From contig NZ_CP022132.1 in assembly GCF_002211785.1 (NCBI RefSeq), forward strand, positions 310,001-374,000: a stretch of 64,000 bases of DNA. Reading direction: 5' to 3'. The notes below the pieces were generated by a model. The model was given only the letters and a program-made list of their open reading frames with translations. It was not told where the DNA came from and searched no databases. A program made the translations under genes and the position numbers. Below, one piece after another: positions 38,173-47,776 of this stretch; positions within the stretch are counted from its first letter, which is position 1; each line of letters opens with the position of its first letter. The stretch comes from Francisella halioticida (GTDB lineage: Bacteria; Pseudomonadota; Gammaproteobacteria; Francisellales; Francisellaceae).

Positions 38173-39957
38173 ATGAAAAATATAAGAAACTTCTCAATAA
38201 TAGCTCATATCGATCATGGGAAATCAACACTTTCAGATAGATTTATTCAGGTGTGTAGTGGTTTGGCAGAACGAGAAATGAAAGAACAAGTGCTGGACTC
38301 TATGGATATAGAAAGAGAGCGTGGTATTACAATCAAAGCACAGTCTGTGACATTAGATTATATAGCAAGAGATGGTCAGACATATCAACTTAATTTTATT
38401 GACACTCCAGGACATGTTGATTTCTCATATGAAGTTTCGCGTTCATTAGCTGCTTGCGAAGGGGCTTTACTTGTCGTGGATGCAGCTCAAGGGGTTGAAG
38501 CACAAACTGTTGCTAACTGCTATACAGCAATAGAACAAGACTTAGAAGTGATTCCTATTTTAAATAAGATAGATCTACCATCTGCTGAACCAGATAGGGT
38601 GGCAGAAGAGATTGAAGAGATAATCGGCATAGATGCAACAGGGGCAACTACTTGTAGTGCTAAAACTGGTATAGGTGTTGAGGATGTACTAGAAACAATC
38701 GTTGCTAAAGTACCAGCACCAGAAGGTGATGTTAATGATAAATTGCAAGCTTTGATTATTGACTCATGGTTTGATAACTATTTAGGAGTTGTTTCATTAG
38801 TTAGGATTAAAAACGGCACCTTGAAGAAAGGTGAGAAGTTTAAAGTTATGTCAACAGGCGTTTCTTATCAAGCTGATAGAGTAGGTGTATTTACGCCTAA
38901 AATGAAAGACCTTGACCATCTAAAAGCAGGTGAGGTTGGTTTTATTATTGCTGGTATTAAAGATATTCATGGTGCTCCAGTTGGTGATACCCTTACACAT
39001 ACTCATAATCCTACAGATAAGCCAGTACCAGGGTTTAAGAAAGTACAGCCACAAGTTTATGCTGGAATGTTTACTATAAGTTCTGATGATTATCCAGACT
39101 TTAGAGAAGCGTTAGAAAAGTTAAGCTTAAATGATGCATCGTTATTTTTTGAGCCAGAAGTGTCTCAAGCTCTAGGTTTTGGCTTTAGGTGTGGTTTTCT
39201 TGGGATGTTACATATGGAGATTATCCAAGAAAGGCTAGAAAGAGAATATAACCTTGATTTAATTACTTCAGCACCAACAGTTGTTTATAAAGCAGTCAAA
39301 AAAGATGGTGAAATGATTGAGGTTGATAATCCATCTAAGCTACCAGAACCAGGAGCTATTGCGGAAATTCATGAGCCAATAGTAAGAGCAAACATTCTTG
39401 TACCAAAAGACTATGTTGGGAGTGTAATTACAATTTGTATTGAGAAAAGGGGTGTGCAAGTTGATCTAAACTATGTTGGTAGTCAAGTTTCAATAACTTA
39501 TGACTTACCAATGATCGAAGTTGTATCTGACTTTTTTGATACTTTAAAATCTGTAACTAAAGGTTATGGTTCATTAGATTATGAACTTATTCGTTATGAA
39601 GCTGCGAATATGCTGCGCCTAGATGTGCTTATCAACGGGAATAAAGTTGATGCTCTAGCAAGTATTGTGCATAAAGATCAAGCTAAATATAAAGGTAGAG
39701 AGCTAGTTGAAAGGCTAAAAGAGCTTATTCCTAGGCAGATGTTTGAGGTTGCTATACAAGCGGCTGTTGGTGGTACTATCGTTGCTAGAAGTACAGTTAA
39801 AGCTTTACGTAAGAATGTCTTAGCAAAATGTTATGGCGGAGATGTGTCACGTAAGAAAAAGCTTTTGGAGAAACAAAAAGAAGGTAAAAAAAGAATGAAA
39901 AATATTGGTTCAGTTGAAATTCCTCAAGAAGCTTTCTTATCAGTGTTAAAGAAATAG
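38173..39957 (+). CDS. lepA: Elongation factor 4 (LepA)
   Basis: A 594-aa translational GTPase that acts on ribosomes and in 30S biogenesis. G1 AHIDHGKST, the switch [12 protein letters not shown]3 DTPGHVDF, G4 NKID and the LepA-specific C-terminal domain ending in a basic region ([15 protein letters not shown]) are all present at normal length. mnmA follows 3 bases after the stop, so the two are co-transcribed. Confidence 0.97.
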   Translation: MKNIRNFSIIAHIDHGKSTLSDRFIQVCSGLAEREMKEQVLDSMDIERERGITIKAQSVTLDYIARDGQTYQLNFIDTPGHVDFSYEVSRSLAACEGALLVVDAAQGVEAQTVANCYTAIEQDLEVIPILNKIDLPSAEPDRVAEEIEEIIGIDATGATTCSAKTGIGVEDVLETIVAKVPAPEGDVNDKLQALIIDSWFDNYLGVVSLVRIKNGTLKKGEKFKVMSTGVSYQADRVGVFTPKMKDLDHLKAGEVGFIIAGIKDIHGAPVGDTLTHTHNPTDKPVPGFKKVQPQVYAGMFTISSDDYPDFREALEKLSLNDASLFFEPEVSQALGFGFRCGFLGMLHMEIIQERLEREYNLDLITSAPTVVYKAVKKDGEMIEVDNPSKLPEPGAIAEIHEPIVRANILVPKDYVGSVITICIEKRGVQVDLNYVGSQVSITYDLPMIEVVSDFFDTLKSVTKGYGSLDYELIRYEAANMLRLDVLINGNKVDALASIVHKDQAKYKGRELVERLKELIPRQMFEVAIQAAVGGTIVARSTVKALRKNVLAKCYGGDVSRKKKLLEKQKEGKKRMKNIGSVEIPQEAFLSVLKK

Positions 39958-39960
39958 ATT

Positions 39961-41037
39961 ATGTCAAAAAAAATAGTAGTAGGTATTTCAGGTGGTGTTG
40001 ATTCATCAGTTTCAGCATTATTACTAAAACAGCAAGGTTATGATGTAACCGGCGTTTTTATGAAAAATTGGGAAGAGGATGATACTGAGGAGTTTTGCTC
40101 AGCTGAGCAAGATATTGCTGATGCTCAAGCAGTTTGTGATTCTATAGGCATTCCCTTTAAGAAAATAAATTTTGCTGCAGAGTACTGGGATAATGTTTTT
40201 GAGCATTTTTTGACTGAATATAAAGCAGGAAGAACGCCTAACCCAGACATTCTCTGTAACAAAGAAATCAAGTTTAAAGCTTTTCTAGGCTATGTTCATA
40301 TGCTTGGAGGGAATTATATAGCAACAGGCCATTATGCACGAACAAGAGCATTAGAAGACGGTTCTGTAGAGCTTATTAAAGGTTTGGATGATAATAAGGA
40401 CCAAACATACTTCTTATATACTCTTGGTCAAGAGCAACTAAGGCAAACAATATTTCCAATAGGGGATATTGAAAAAGAAAAAGTTCGTCAAATAGCGAAA
40501 GAAAATAATCTTGTCACATTTGATAAGAAAGATAGTACAGGTATTTGTTTTATTGGGGAGCGTAAATTTAAAGAATTTTTATCCAAATATCTGCCAGCTC
40601 AAAAAGGTGAAATTCATGATGAAAATGGTATCAAGATTGGTGAGCATGATGGGCTTATGTACTACACAATAGGGCAAAGGCAAGGTTTAGGTATTGGAGG
40701 TGTAAAAAATCGTCCGGAAATACCTTGGTTTGCCGCAAAAAAAGATTTGAAAAATAATGTACTTATTGCAGTACAAGGTCATGATCATCCAATGCTGTTT
40801 AGAGACTCCTTAGAAGCTATTGATTTAAGTTGGGTTGCAGGAAATCCTCCAGCAGATAAGTTTAAATGTAAAGCTAAAGTTCGTTATAGACAGAAGGATC
40901 AGCCTTGTGAAGTAAATGTAATACAAGATGGTTTAATCAATGTGGTTTTTGACCAGCCTCAAAGAGCTATTACTCCAGGTCAATCAGTGGTTTTTTATAA
41001 TGAAGATATCTGTCTTGGAGGCGGAGTTATAATTTAG
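39961..41037 (+). CDS. mnmA: tRNA-specific 2-thiouridylase MnmA
   Basis: MnmA adds sulphur to the wobble uridine of tRNA-Lys, -Glu and -Gln. The 358-aa protein has the ATP PP-loop [10 protein letters not shown], the catalytic Cys in [12 protein letters not shown], and the second Cys in [12 protein letters not shown]. Length and order are normal. Confidence 0.97.
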   Translation: MSKKIVVGISGGVDSSVSALLLKQQGYDVTGVFMKNWEEDDTEEFCSAEQDIADAQAVCDSIGIPFKKINFAAEYWDNVFEHFLTEYKAGRTPNPDILCNKEIKFKAFLGYVHMLGGNYIATGHYARTRALEDGSVELIKGLDDNKDQTYFLYTLGQEQLRQTIFPIGDIEKEKVRQIAKENNLVTFDKKDSTGICFIGERKFKEFLSKYLPAQKGEIHDENGIKIGEHDGLMYYTIGQRQGLGIGGVKNRPEIPWFAAKKDLKNNVLIAVQGHDHPMLFRDSLEAIDLSWVAGNPPADKFKCKAKVRYRQKDQPCEVNVIQDGLINVVFDQPQRAITPGQSVVFYNEDICLGGGVII

Positions 41038-41071
41038 GAAATATAAATTTTGATTTAGATTATGTAGTTAT

Positions 41072-42271
41072 TTATTCACTATCTAGTTTTCCAATAATAG
41101 CAGTATTCTTTTGATTTACTGAACCAAAATCACTGTTGCTCTCTCCGGAGTTGCTTGCTATAGAGCTACCACTATTTATTGAGCTAGAGACACCACTATT
41201 TGCATTTTCATCATCTAATTTTTTAGCTGTAGGGTTATTGCTATTAGTTGAGTTAGAAATACTGTTATTGTTTTTAGTCATGGAGCTACCACTATTTATT
41301 GAGCTAGAGACACCACTATTTATTGAGCTAGAGACACCACTATTTGCATTTTCATCATCTAATTTTTTAGCTGTAGGGTTATTGCTATTAGTTGAGTTAG
41401 AAATACTATTATTGTTTTTAGCAGTAGTCATGGAGCTACCACTATTTATTTTCTTGGATTTATCTTTTTCAAGATCACTTTTTGTTACTATGTCACTATC
41501 TTGAGCAGCTATTTCATTAGCCATACTTTCTTCAGGATTACTACCATTAGCTTTTTTATCTTGATCTACAACATTGTTAAGATAGCTTACAATTTCTTTT
41601 TTAACTTCTTTTTGATTATTTAGTACATCTTTTTGCATATAGTGTGCTTCATGTACAGTATCTATAGTCATGTGAGTATATAGGTATTCAGGATCTATAA
41701 CAAATGGTCTAAGTTCAGTGCCATAGCGTTTTTCTAGCCCAGGGAAATCAACAGTATAAGCAACTTTAATGCGTCTTTTACCATTATCATCTGTCATGAC
41801 CATTGCAACAAGATTAGCCTGTACTTTATATTTTTTTCTGACTAAGTGGTATTGTTGTTTTCTATCAATAACAATTTGTCTAATAGGTGTTGCATATACA
41901 CTTTTGATTTTAATTGGTTTATTAACAGTTGTTATCCCGGCTTTTTGTAATTCAGCAATAGCGTAACTACCGTAATTATCTTTTGCTAGTCTTAGATCTA
42001 TTTCAATCATCTTGACTAATACTTTTTGCCTGAACTCTCTTGCTTGCTGTAATGTTAAGGCAAAACATGTTCCTGTATCATTTTTCTGGAAGCAGCCATT
42101 TCGCTTATCTATAAGAACAAACATTTTACGAGTTTTATCATAATATAGCTGATAGTCAGGAGTGTTTTTGCTATGTCCAATATAAACAAATTTATCGCCA
42201 GTTAGCATGCCACATGATGCTATTATTAGAACAAATAAAAGTAATGATGTCTTTTTTAAAAAATTGTGCAT
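41072..42271 (-). CDS. Lipoprotein with Ser/Asn-rich repeat tail
   Basis: A 399-aa predicted lipoprotein: signal and lipobox LFVLIIASCGM (Cys about residue 20), an ordered domain of unknown family to about residue 240 (YIGHSKNTPDYQLYYD, FVIDPEYLYTHMTID), then a low-complexity tail of about 150 residues made of imperfect repeats (units INSGVSSS and NSISNSTNSNNPTAKK). The tail is likely surface-exposed or periplasmic and disordered. I do not recognise the ordered part beyond similarity to Francisella hypothetical lipoproteins. Confidence 0.7.
   Translation of the reverse strand: MHNFLKKTSLLLFVLIIASCGMLTGDKFVYIGHSKNTPDYQLYYDKTRKMFVLIDKRNGCFQKNDTGTCFALTLQQAREFRQKVLVKMIEIDLRLAKDNYGSYAIAELQKAGITTVNKPIKIKSVYATPIRQIVIDRKQQYHLVRKKYKVQANLVAMVMTDDNGKRRIKVAYTVDFPGLEKRYGTELRPFVIDPEYLYTHMTIDTVHEAHYMQKDVLNNQKEVKKEIVSYLNNVVDQDKKANGSNPEESMANEIAAQDSDIVTKSDLEKDKSKKINSGSSMTTAKNNNSISNSTNSNNPTAKKLDDENANSGVSSSINSGVSSSINSGSSMTKNNNSISNSTNSNNPTAKKLDDENANSGVSSSINSGSSIASNSGESNSDFGSVNQKNTAIIGKLDSE
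41160..41450. repeat. Tandem repeats in lipoprotein gene tail
   Basis: Two long units of about 115-120 bases, each encoding KNNNSISNSTNSNNP...KLDDENANSGVSSS, are separated by one extra 24-base unit encoding INSGVSSS. All units keep frame, so copy number can vary without breaking the gene. Confidence 0.85.
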
Positions 42272-42358
42272 ATTAATTCCGTTTTATACTTTTACAAAAG
42301 AAATTTTGCCTAGTTGCTATCAAAAGTAAAGTCTTGTTTACCAAAATGGTTAAAAAAA

Positions 42359-42883
42359 CTATACTTGATAATTAGAATTTTCTTTCATAAGTTTCTTATA
42401 CTTTTTTTCTATCATTTTTCTCTTAAGAGAACCTAGGTGATCAAAAAATGTTATACCATTTAGATGATCTATCTCATGTTGAATACAACGAGCTAAGAAT
42501 CCATCTTTTTGAATTATAACTTCTTTACCAAACTCGTTTAAAGCAGATATCTTAACATTTGTAGCCCTTTTTACTTTTGCAGAGACACCAGGAAAGGAAA
42601 GACAACCTTCTTCATCAATCACTTCACCATCTTGCGCTATTATCTTGGGATTTATAATAGCAATAATTTCTGGAGATGAATCATCTAAATTATCAAACAT
42701 TATGAAGAATCTCTTTTTGATACCTACTTGTATAGCTGCTAGTCCAGCACCATTTGCATCAAGCATCATCTCACGCATTTCATCTAGAGTTGTACGTAGT
42801 TGATTATTTATTTCTTCTTTCTTAAGCTCCTCAGCTACCTCTTTTAAGATTGAGTGAGGATATTTTAAGATTTCCAAAGACAT
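42359..42883 (-). CDS. def: Peptide deformylase
   Basis: Removes the formyl group from new proteins. The 174-aa metalloenzyme shows motif 1 GAGLAAIQVG, motif 2 EEGCLS (metal Cys) and motif 3 QHEIDHLNG (two metal His and catalytic Glu). It follows the riboflavin operon, 2 bases after ribH, which is an unusual partner and suggests read-through from that operon. Confidence 0.96.
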   Translation of the reverse strand: MSLEILKYPHSILKEVAEELKKEEINNQLRTTLDEMREMMLDANGAGLAAIQVGIKKRFFIMFDNLDDSSPEIIAIINPKIIAQDGEVIDEEGCLSFPGVSAKVKRATNVKISALNEFGKEVIIQKDGFLARCIQHEIDHLNGITFFDHLGSLKRKMIEKKYKKLMKENSNYQV

Positions 42884-42885
42884 AT

Positions 42886-43329
42886 TTATACTCCTTGTTC
42901 TAATATATCTTTCTTGATTTTTGCCATAGTTAGTGCAGCTTGCACGCAGTACTTACCTTTGTGACCTTTTTTACCACCAACTCTTTCTAAGGCTTGCTCT
43001 TTGTTATGTGTAGTTAATATACCAAAAATTACCGGTAAATTATACTCATGCATAACTCTTTGGGTGCCGTAGCTTACTTGATCACAAACATAATCATAGT
43101 GATCTGTTTGTCCACGAATTACACAGCCTAACAGCACTATAGCATCAAATTTAGAAGTCTCAGCTAAAAGCTTAGCTGCATACGGAAGCTCAACGGCACC
43201 CGGAACTTTTCTAATGTAGATTTCACTATCTTTTAAGCCTTGAGAATAAGCTTCTTCCAAAGCACCTTCTAACATTTTATCTGTAATTAAAGAGTTAAAT
43301 TCACTTACAACAATAGCTAATTTTTTCAT
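42886..43329 (-). CDS. ribH: 6,7-dimethyl-8-ribityllumazine synthase
   Basis: Condenses the RibA/B products to lumazine. A 147-aa protein with SEFNSLITDKMLEGA, VPGAVELPYAAK, GCVIRGQTDHYDYV and FGILTTHNKEQAL (catalytic His region). Last biosynthetic gene of the rib operon, 8 bases after ribBA. Confidence 0.96.
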   Translation of the reverse strand: MKKLAIVVSEFNSLITDKMLEGALEEAYSQGLKDSEIYIRKVPGAVELPYAAKLLAETSKFDAIVLLGCVIRGQTDHYDYVCDQVSYGTQRVMHEYNLPVIFGILTTHNKEQALERVGGKKGHKGKYCVQAALTMAKIKKDILEQGV

Positions 43330-43337
43330 GTCTATGC

Positions 43338-44546
43338 CTATAATCCTTTGATTGTATGTTTTGTTTTAGTTTGTTTAGTTATTAAATAATCTCTATTGTG
43401 AGAATTTACGAATGCTTCACAATATACAGGCTCTGCACTGATGTCAACATTCCTAAGAGCCTCTAGTTTTTTAGGGTTATTTGAAATGAGTCGGCACTTA
43501 TTAACTTTGTTGTATTTCAAAACTTGGATTGCTAAATCATACTTTCTGGCATCAATAGGCAGTCCTAGAGCAATGTTTGCCTCGACTGTATCCATATTCT
43601 GATTTATTTGTAAATTATATGCTTTGAGTTTATTTGTTAATCCAATTCCTCGGCCTTCTTGATCAAGATATATGAAGATGCCTCCTTCTTCGCTAATCAT
43701 TTCGATACCTTTATGTAGCTGAGCTTGACAGTCACAACGTAAAGAACCAAAAATATCTCCAGTTACGCAAGAGGAGTGCATTCTTACTAAAGGATTATCA
43801 CCAGAATAAGGTTTTGAAAGAACAATTACTTCATCTTCACTAAAATTATCTTTGTATACGCTCATTTCTAGTTTGCCAATCTTCTTAAACGGTATAGTTG
43901 AGCTTGCCATTTTTGTAACAAAAATCTCAGTCGCTAGTCTATATTGATAAAGATCTGCAATAGTTAACATAGGCAAATCATATTTTTTGACAAAATTTTC
44001 AAGATCTTTACCTCTTGTCATGGTTCCATCATCATTAATAATTTCACAAATAGCTCCAGCAGGAGTAAAACCAGAAAGTCGAGCAAGATCTACACAGGCT
44101 TCGGTATGTCCGACTCTTTTTAAAACACCACCATCTTTGGCAACTAGTGGGAATATATGGCCAGGGCGAGCAAGATCTGAAGCTTTTATTTGAGCATCAG
44201 TTAATGCTTTTATTGTTTTTGCTCTATCAGAAGTAGATATCCCCGTTGTAACGCCATTACCTTTTAAATCTATTGATACCGTAAAAGCAGTTTGCATAGA
44301 TTCGGTATTTTTGCTTACCATTGGAGTTAGACCTAACTCTTCACACCTAGCTTGAGTTAGAGGGGTACATACAAGACCTTTGCCATGTGTGATCATAAAG
44401 TTCACAGTTTCGGGGGTTATTGTCTCTGCTATAGCTACTAAATCTCCTTCATTTTCTCGGTCATGGTCATCAAGTACAACTATAGGAATCCCTTGTTTAA
44501 GGGCTTTTATAGCATTTTCAACATTATGTTTTATTTCTTTAAACAT
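43338..44546 (-). CDS. ribBA: Bifunctional DHBP synthase / GTP cyclohydrolase II
   Basis: The N-terminal half (to about 205) makes 3,4-dihydroxy-2-butanone 4-phosphate (DDHDRENEGDL, THGKGLVC). The C-terminal half opens GTP, with zinc cysteines in SCVTGDIFGSLRCDCQ and DQEGRGIGL. I start at the ATG at 44546 (402 aa), as MFKEIKHNVENAI begins the conserved part; it overlaps the ribE stop by 8 bases. An upstream in-frame ATG lies inside ribE. Confidence 0.95.
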   Translation of the reverse strand: MFKEIKHNVENAIKALKQGIPIVVLDDHDRENEGDLVAIAETITPETVNFMITHGKGLVCTPLTQARCEELGLTPMVSKNTESMQTAFTVSIDLKGNGVTTGISTSDRAKTIKALTDAQIKASDLARPGHIFPLVAKDGGVLKRVGHTEACVDLARLSGFTPAGAICEIINDDGTMTRGKDLENFVKKYDLPMLTIADLYQYRLATEIFVTKMASSTIPFKKIGKLEMSVYKDNFSEDEVIVLSKPYSGDNPLVRMHSSCVTGDIFGSLRCDCQAQLHKGIEMISEEGGIFIYLDQEGRGIGLTNKLKAYNLQINQNMDTVEANIALGLPIDARKYDLAIQVLKYNKVNKCRLISNNPKKLEALRNVDISAEPVYCEAFVNSHNRDYLITKQTKTKHTIKGL

Positions 44547-45144
44547 TTTCTTTAAACCCTTGTATGTACTTATAAATATATTTACCTGTTGCGTCAGCTT
44601 CAAGGTTTACTACGGAATCTTGTATATAGTCTTTTGCGATAGTTGCATTAATAGTGTGTGGTATGAGCGTTACTGTGAAAGATTCATCCAAAATTTCAAC
44701 TATTGTTATACTCATACCATCAATAGTTACAAAACCTTTATTTATTAGATATTTTAGAAAATCTTTTGAAGCTGATATTTCAATCATCCAAGCACCACTA
44801 ACATCTGTGATGTTTTTAATCATACTTTTCTCATCAACATGGCCTTGAACCATATGGCCACCGACAACATCTCCATAGCAAAGAGCAAGTTCGGTATTAA
44901 CGTGATCATTCACTTGAAGTAAGTCTAGATTTGTTTTATCAAGAGTTTCCGGTACAGCGTCAAAAGTAGCTATATTTTCATCATTTTTTAGCTTTGTAAT
45001 AGTTAAGCAGACACCATTTATTGCCACACTATCACCTATTTTACATTTTTGACTATTGTTAAATGCTACTTCAAAAGATTTAACATTTCTCTGAGTAGAT
45101 ATTTTTTTTACTTCGCCTGATTGTTGTACAATGCCACTAAACAT
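44539..45144 (-). CDS. ribE: Riboflavin synthase alpha subunit
   Basis: Dismutates two lumazines to riboflavin. The 201-aa protein has the two internally related barrels of the family: MFSGIVQQSGEV with GDSVAINGVCLT, and GGHMVQGHVDEK with FVTIDGMSITI. It overlaps ribD by 8 bases upstream and ribBA by 8 downstream, so the operon is tightly coupled. Confidence 0.95.
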   Translation of the reverse strand: MFSGIVQQSGEVKKISTQRNVKSFEVAFNNSQKCKIGDSVAINGVCLTITKLKNDENIATFDAVPETLDKTNLDLLQVNDHVNTELALCYGDVVGGHMVQGHVDEKSMIKNITDVSGAWMIEISASKDFLKYLINKGFVTIDGMSITIVEILDESFTVTLIPHTINATIAKDYIQDSVVNLEADATGKYIYKYIQGFKENV

Positions 45145-46207
45145 TTTTATTTTCCTTAAAGCTAGAGTTTATAAGAAGGTCATTACCTATTTTTGCTATT
45201 TTATTAAAACATAGTTTTTCTTTATGGTTATGGTCAGCTATTATTACTGGGCTTAGGTAAGTGTCAAACTCATTTATAAGCTTTTTATTAATAAAGCTCA
45301 CAAGAGTTTTTTTACCGCCTTCAATAAGAAGACTTGTTATTCCCATATTTCCCATTTTTTCCAATAGGCTCTCTAAGCAAACTTGTTCATCACCAGGTGA
45401 TAATATCCAATATTCAATACCAGATTGATTAAGTTGAGATTTTGCCTTGTCAGAAATATCACAGCAAACAAAAATAGTTTTAGCAATATTTTGATCTAAG
45501 ATTTTCCAGTTATTATCAATTTCATCAATTTTATTAAATAGAATGAATCTTGTAGGGTTTTTGAGCTTATTAATATTTATGCGGACATTTAGACTTGGAT
45601 TATCTTCAATAAGAGTTTGTTTGCCAACCAGGATAGCATCACAAATATTACGTAATTGATGAGTATTGATAAAGGCTTTATTGGAGCTTATCTTTTTAGA
45701 ATCACCAGCATTGACAGCTATTTTACCATCTAAAGACATTGCCCATTTAGCATATACAAAAGGTGTTTTATATTTCTGATAGTGAAAAAATATCTTATTT
45801 AACTGTTGAGCTTTTTTTTCTAAAAGTCCTACCTTAACCTCTATGCCAGCATTTTTAAGTTTTTTAATACCGTTGCCGGCTACTTTAGGGTTAGGGTCAA
45901 AAGTTGCAATTATAATTTTCTTTACACTCGCTTTAATGAGTGCATCGGTACATGGCGCAGTTCTGCCTTGATGACAGCATGGCTCAAGAGTTACATATAC
46001 TGTTGAGTCTTTTGCTTGGGTGCCAGCTTTGTTTAAAGCATATATTTCAGCATGGGATTTACCCGCCATAGAGTGCCAGCCCTCAGAAATAATAGTACCA
46101 TTTTTGACTATGATACAGCCTACCATTGGATTTGGAGAAACTGAAAGTCTACCCCTATTTGCCAAGGTTAAAGCCTGTTGCATATAGTATCTGTCAATAT
46201 TTTTCAT
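45137..46207 (-). CDS. ribD: Riboflavin deaminase/reductase RibD
   Basis: A 356-aa bifunctional enzyme: the deaminase domain with zinc site SHAEIYAL and EPCCHQGRTAPC, then the reductase from about residue 145 (YAKWAMSLDGKIA, LLIEGG). First gene of ribD-ribE-ribBA-ribH, behind the FMN riboswitch by about 110 bases. Confidence 0.95.
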   Translation of the reverse strand: MKNIDRYYMQQALTLANRGRLSVSPNPMVGCIIVKNGTIISEGWHSMAGKSHAEIYALNKAGTQAKDSTVYVTLEPCCHQGRTAPCTDALIKASVKKIIIATFDPNPKVAGNGIKKLKNAGIEVKVGLLEKKAQQLNKIFFHYQKYKTPFVYAKWAMSLDGKIAVNAGDSKKISSNKAFINTHQLRNICDAILVGKQTLIEDNPSLNVRININKLKNPTRFILFNKIDEIDNNWKILDQNIAKTIFVCCDISDKAKSQLNQSGIEYWILSPGDEQVCLESLLEKMGNMGITSLLIEGGKKTLVSFINKKLINEFDTYLSPVIIADHNHKEKLCFNKIAKIGNDLLINSSFKENKNV

Positions 46208-46237
46208 TTGCCCATCTAAATTTTATAGTTTACATTT

Positions 46238-46246
46238 AGGGCAGGG
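46238..46246 (-). promoter_or_regulatory. Anti-aptamer segment in rib leader
   Basis: On the transcript this reads CCCUGCCCU, exactly complementary to AGGGCAGGG at the 5' edge of the FMN aptamer (46447-46455). Pairing would undo the aptamer's closing region, suggesting an alternative fold for expression control. Confidence 0.5.
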
Positions 46247-46320
46247 AAGGAAAACACGGTATAACACTAAAGATCAAATTACGTTGGCCCAAGTATCAAA
46301 ATATGTATGAGTTTTACCAA

Positions 46321-46460
46321 ATCTTCTTCCATCCAGACTATACTGTCGGCTTTGGATTCTCACCAAATCTGCTTGACCTCTCTAAATAATATTAGAGAGC
46401 GCTCGCGGGCTTCTGTATTAACAGTTACCGCCGGTAGGGAATCACACCCTGCCCTGAAGA
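46321..46460 (-). promoter_or_regulatory. FMN riboswitch (RFN element)
   Basis: Read on the minus strand, this contains the RFN blocks in order: TCTTCAGGGCAGGGTG, ACCGGCGGTAA, AAGCCCGCGAGCGC, GGTCAAGCAGATTTGGTG, AGCCGACAG and AGTCTGGATGGAAGA, with TCTTC/GAAGA closing the multi-helix core. It should turn down ribDE-BA-H when FMN is high. A plus-strand open frame across it is a shadow. Confidence 0.95.
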
Positions 46461-46614
46461 CTTCTAAACTAGAGTATATCACAATAGATCTTGAATATGA
46501 ATTATACTCCTGTTTTTTGCTGAATTAATACCCTAAATTTAATAAAATTTGTAATTAAGTTTATTTAACAAATATACTTACCTTAAAGAGAAGTATATTT
46601 AAGAAGGTAATATT
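46461..46614. other. Divergent promoter region, rib operon and antiporter remnant
   Basis: 154 AT-rich bases that should hold the rib promoter and the former antiporter promoter. No clear -35/-10 pair stands out by eye. Confidence 0.3.
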
Positions 46615-47737
46615 TTGAGTCACTATACTTTATTTGTTTTGCTTTGGTTATAACAGCTATATCTAGTTATCTTAATTTTAGATACTTAAAGCTTCCTAAA
46701 TCTATTGGTCTAATAATAGTTAGTGCATTAGAGCAATAAATATATACCCTCAATTATTTACTCATGCGTATCGTATGCTTAATAGTGTGGACTTTAAAGA
46801 GGTTGTACTTAGAGGTATGCTAGGCTATCTTCTTTTTGCTTCAGCGATGCATTTAAGCTTTGTAGATCTTAAGAAACATTTATCTAGGATACTTACTTTA
46901 GCAAGCGTTGGAGTTTTGATATCCACTTTTATTATTGGAACTATTTTCTGGTTAGTAGCATCTATTGTTTTAAATGATTATATACCTTATCCAGTCTGTC
47001 TTCTTGTTGGAGCTATAATATCACCAACAGACCCTGTAACGGTCTTTGCTATCTTTAAGAAAAATGAAAATATTCCTGATAAGGTTAAATCAACTTTAAT
47101 AGGTGAATCATTATTTAATGATGTTGTATCTATAATTTTATTTGTGGTACTAGTCTCTATGATATTTGGTACAGGAGATCATTTGACAACGAATAAAATT
47201 ATTATGTTATTTTTACGAGAGGGGTTAGGAGGAATTGTATTAGGTATTGTAATTGGCTATGTAGGTATCTGGTTTATGCATAGGGCAGATGATGGGCAAA
47301 CTTTAATTATAATCTCTCTAGCCTTAGTAAGTTTTGGTTTTTGGCTGGCTGAGCAAGTTGCTGTTTCAGGCCCTTTAGTTATGGTTGTGACAGGTCTAAT
47401 AATAGGTAATAGTAATTTTCGAAACAAACTTTCAAGACGATCAAAACACACTCTGAATAGCTTCTGGTTTGTTATTGATGAGCTATTAAATGCATTTTTA
47501 TTTGTTTTAGTTGGTATTGAAGTATTAGAAATGAAATATACAATAGGTCTGATTACTGCTGGACTAGTAGGTTTTTTTGTTACGGTAGTTTCTCGATATA
47601 TTAGTATCATCTTACCTATGCTTGTTCTAGAAAGGAAAATGGATAATGCTTTCTGGAAAAATAGCTTTGCAATGACATGGGGAGGTTTAAGAGGAGGTGT
47701 ATCTATTGCATTGACATTATCAATTCCTTTTAATGAA
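46615..47737 (+). pseudogene. CPA1 Na+/H+ antiporter, 5' part (frameshifted, split by IS91-type element)
   Basis: A TTG start at 46615 behind AAGAAGG opens LSHYTLFVLL, then frame is lost. A second frame gives ITAISSYLNFRYLKLPKSIGL, and a third NIYPQLFTHAYRMLNSVDF, continuing to 47737. So at least two indels hit the N-terminus. The long intact stretch (from 46775) shows CPA1 antiporter motifs: GAIISPTDPVTVFAI, GESLFNDVVSII and TWGGLRGGVSIAL. It ends at SIPFN where the IS91-type element begins. Confidence 0.85.
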
Positions 47738-47776
47738 TAGCGATTTCGATATTGATGAATAGCGATTTCGATATTG
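47733..47776. repeat. 22-bp perfect tandem duplication at IS91 junction
   Basis: Two adjacent copies of a 22-base unit starting ATGAATAGCGATTTCG, at the junction between antiporter sequence and the IS91-type element. The unit begins with ATGAA, the same 5 bases found at the far junction (49156-49160). Confidence 0.85.

Noticed and set aside
41136-41504. Plus-strand leucine-rich open frame
   Set aside because: Shadow of the repeat tail of the lipoprotein gene on the minus strand.
46307-46528. Plus-strand open frame of 73 codons
   Set aside because: It lies wholly over the FMN riboswitch on the other strand and has no family features.
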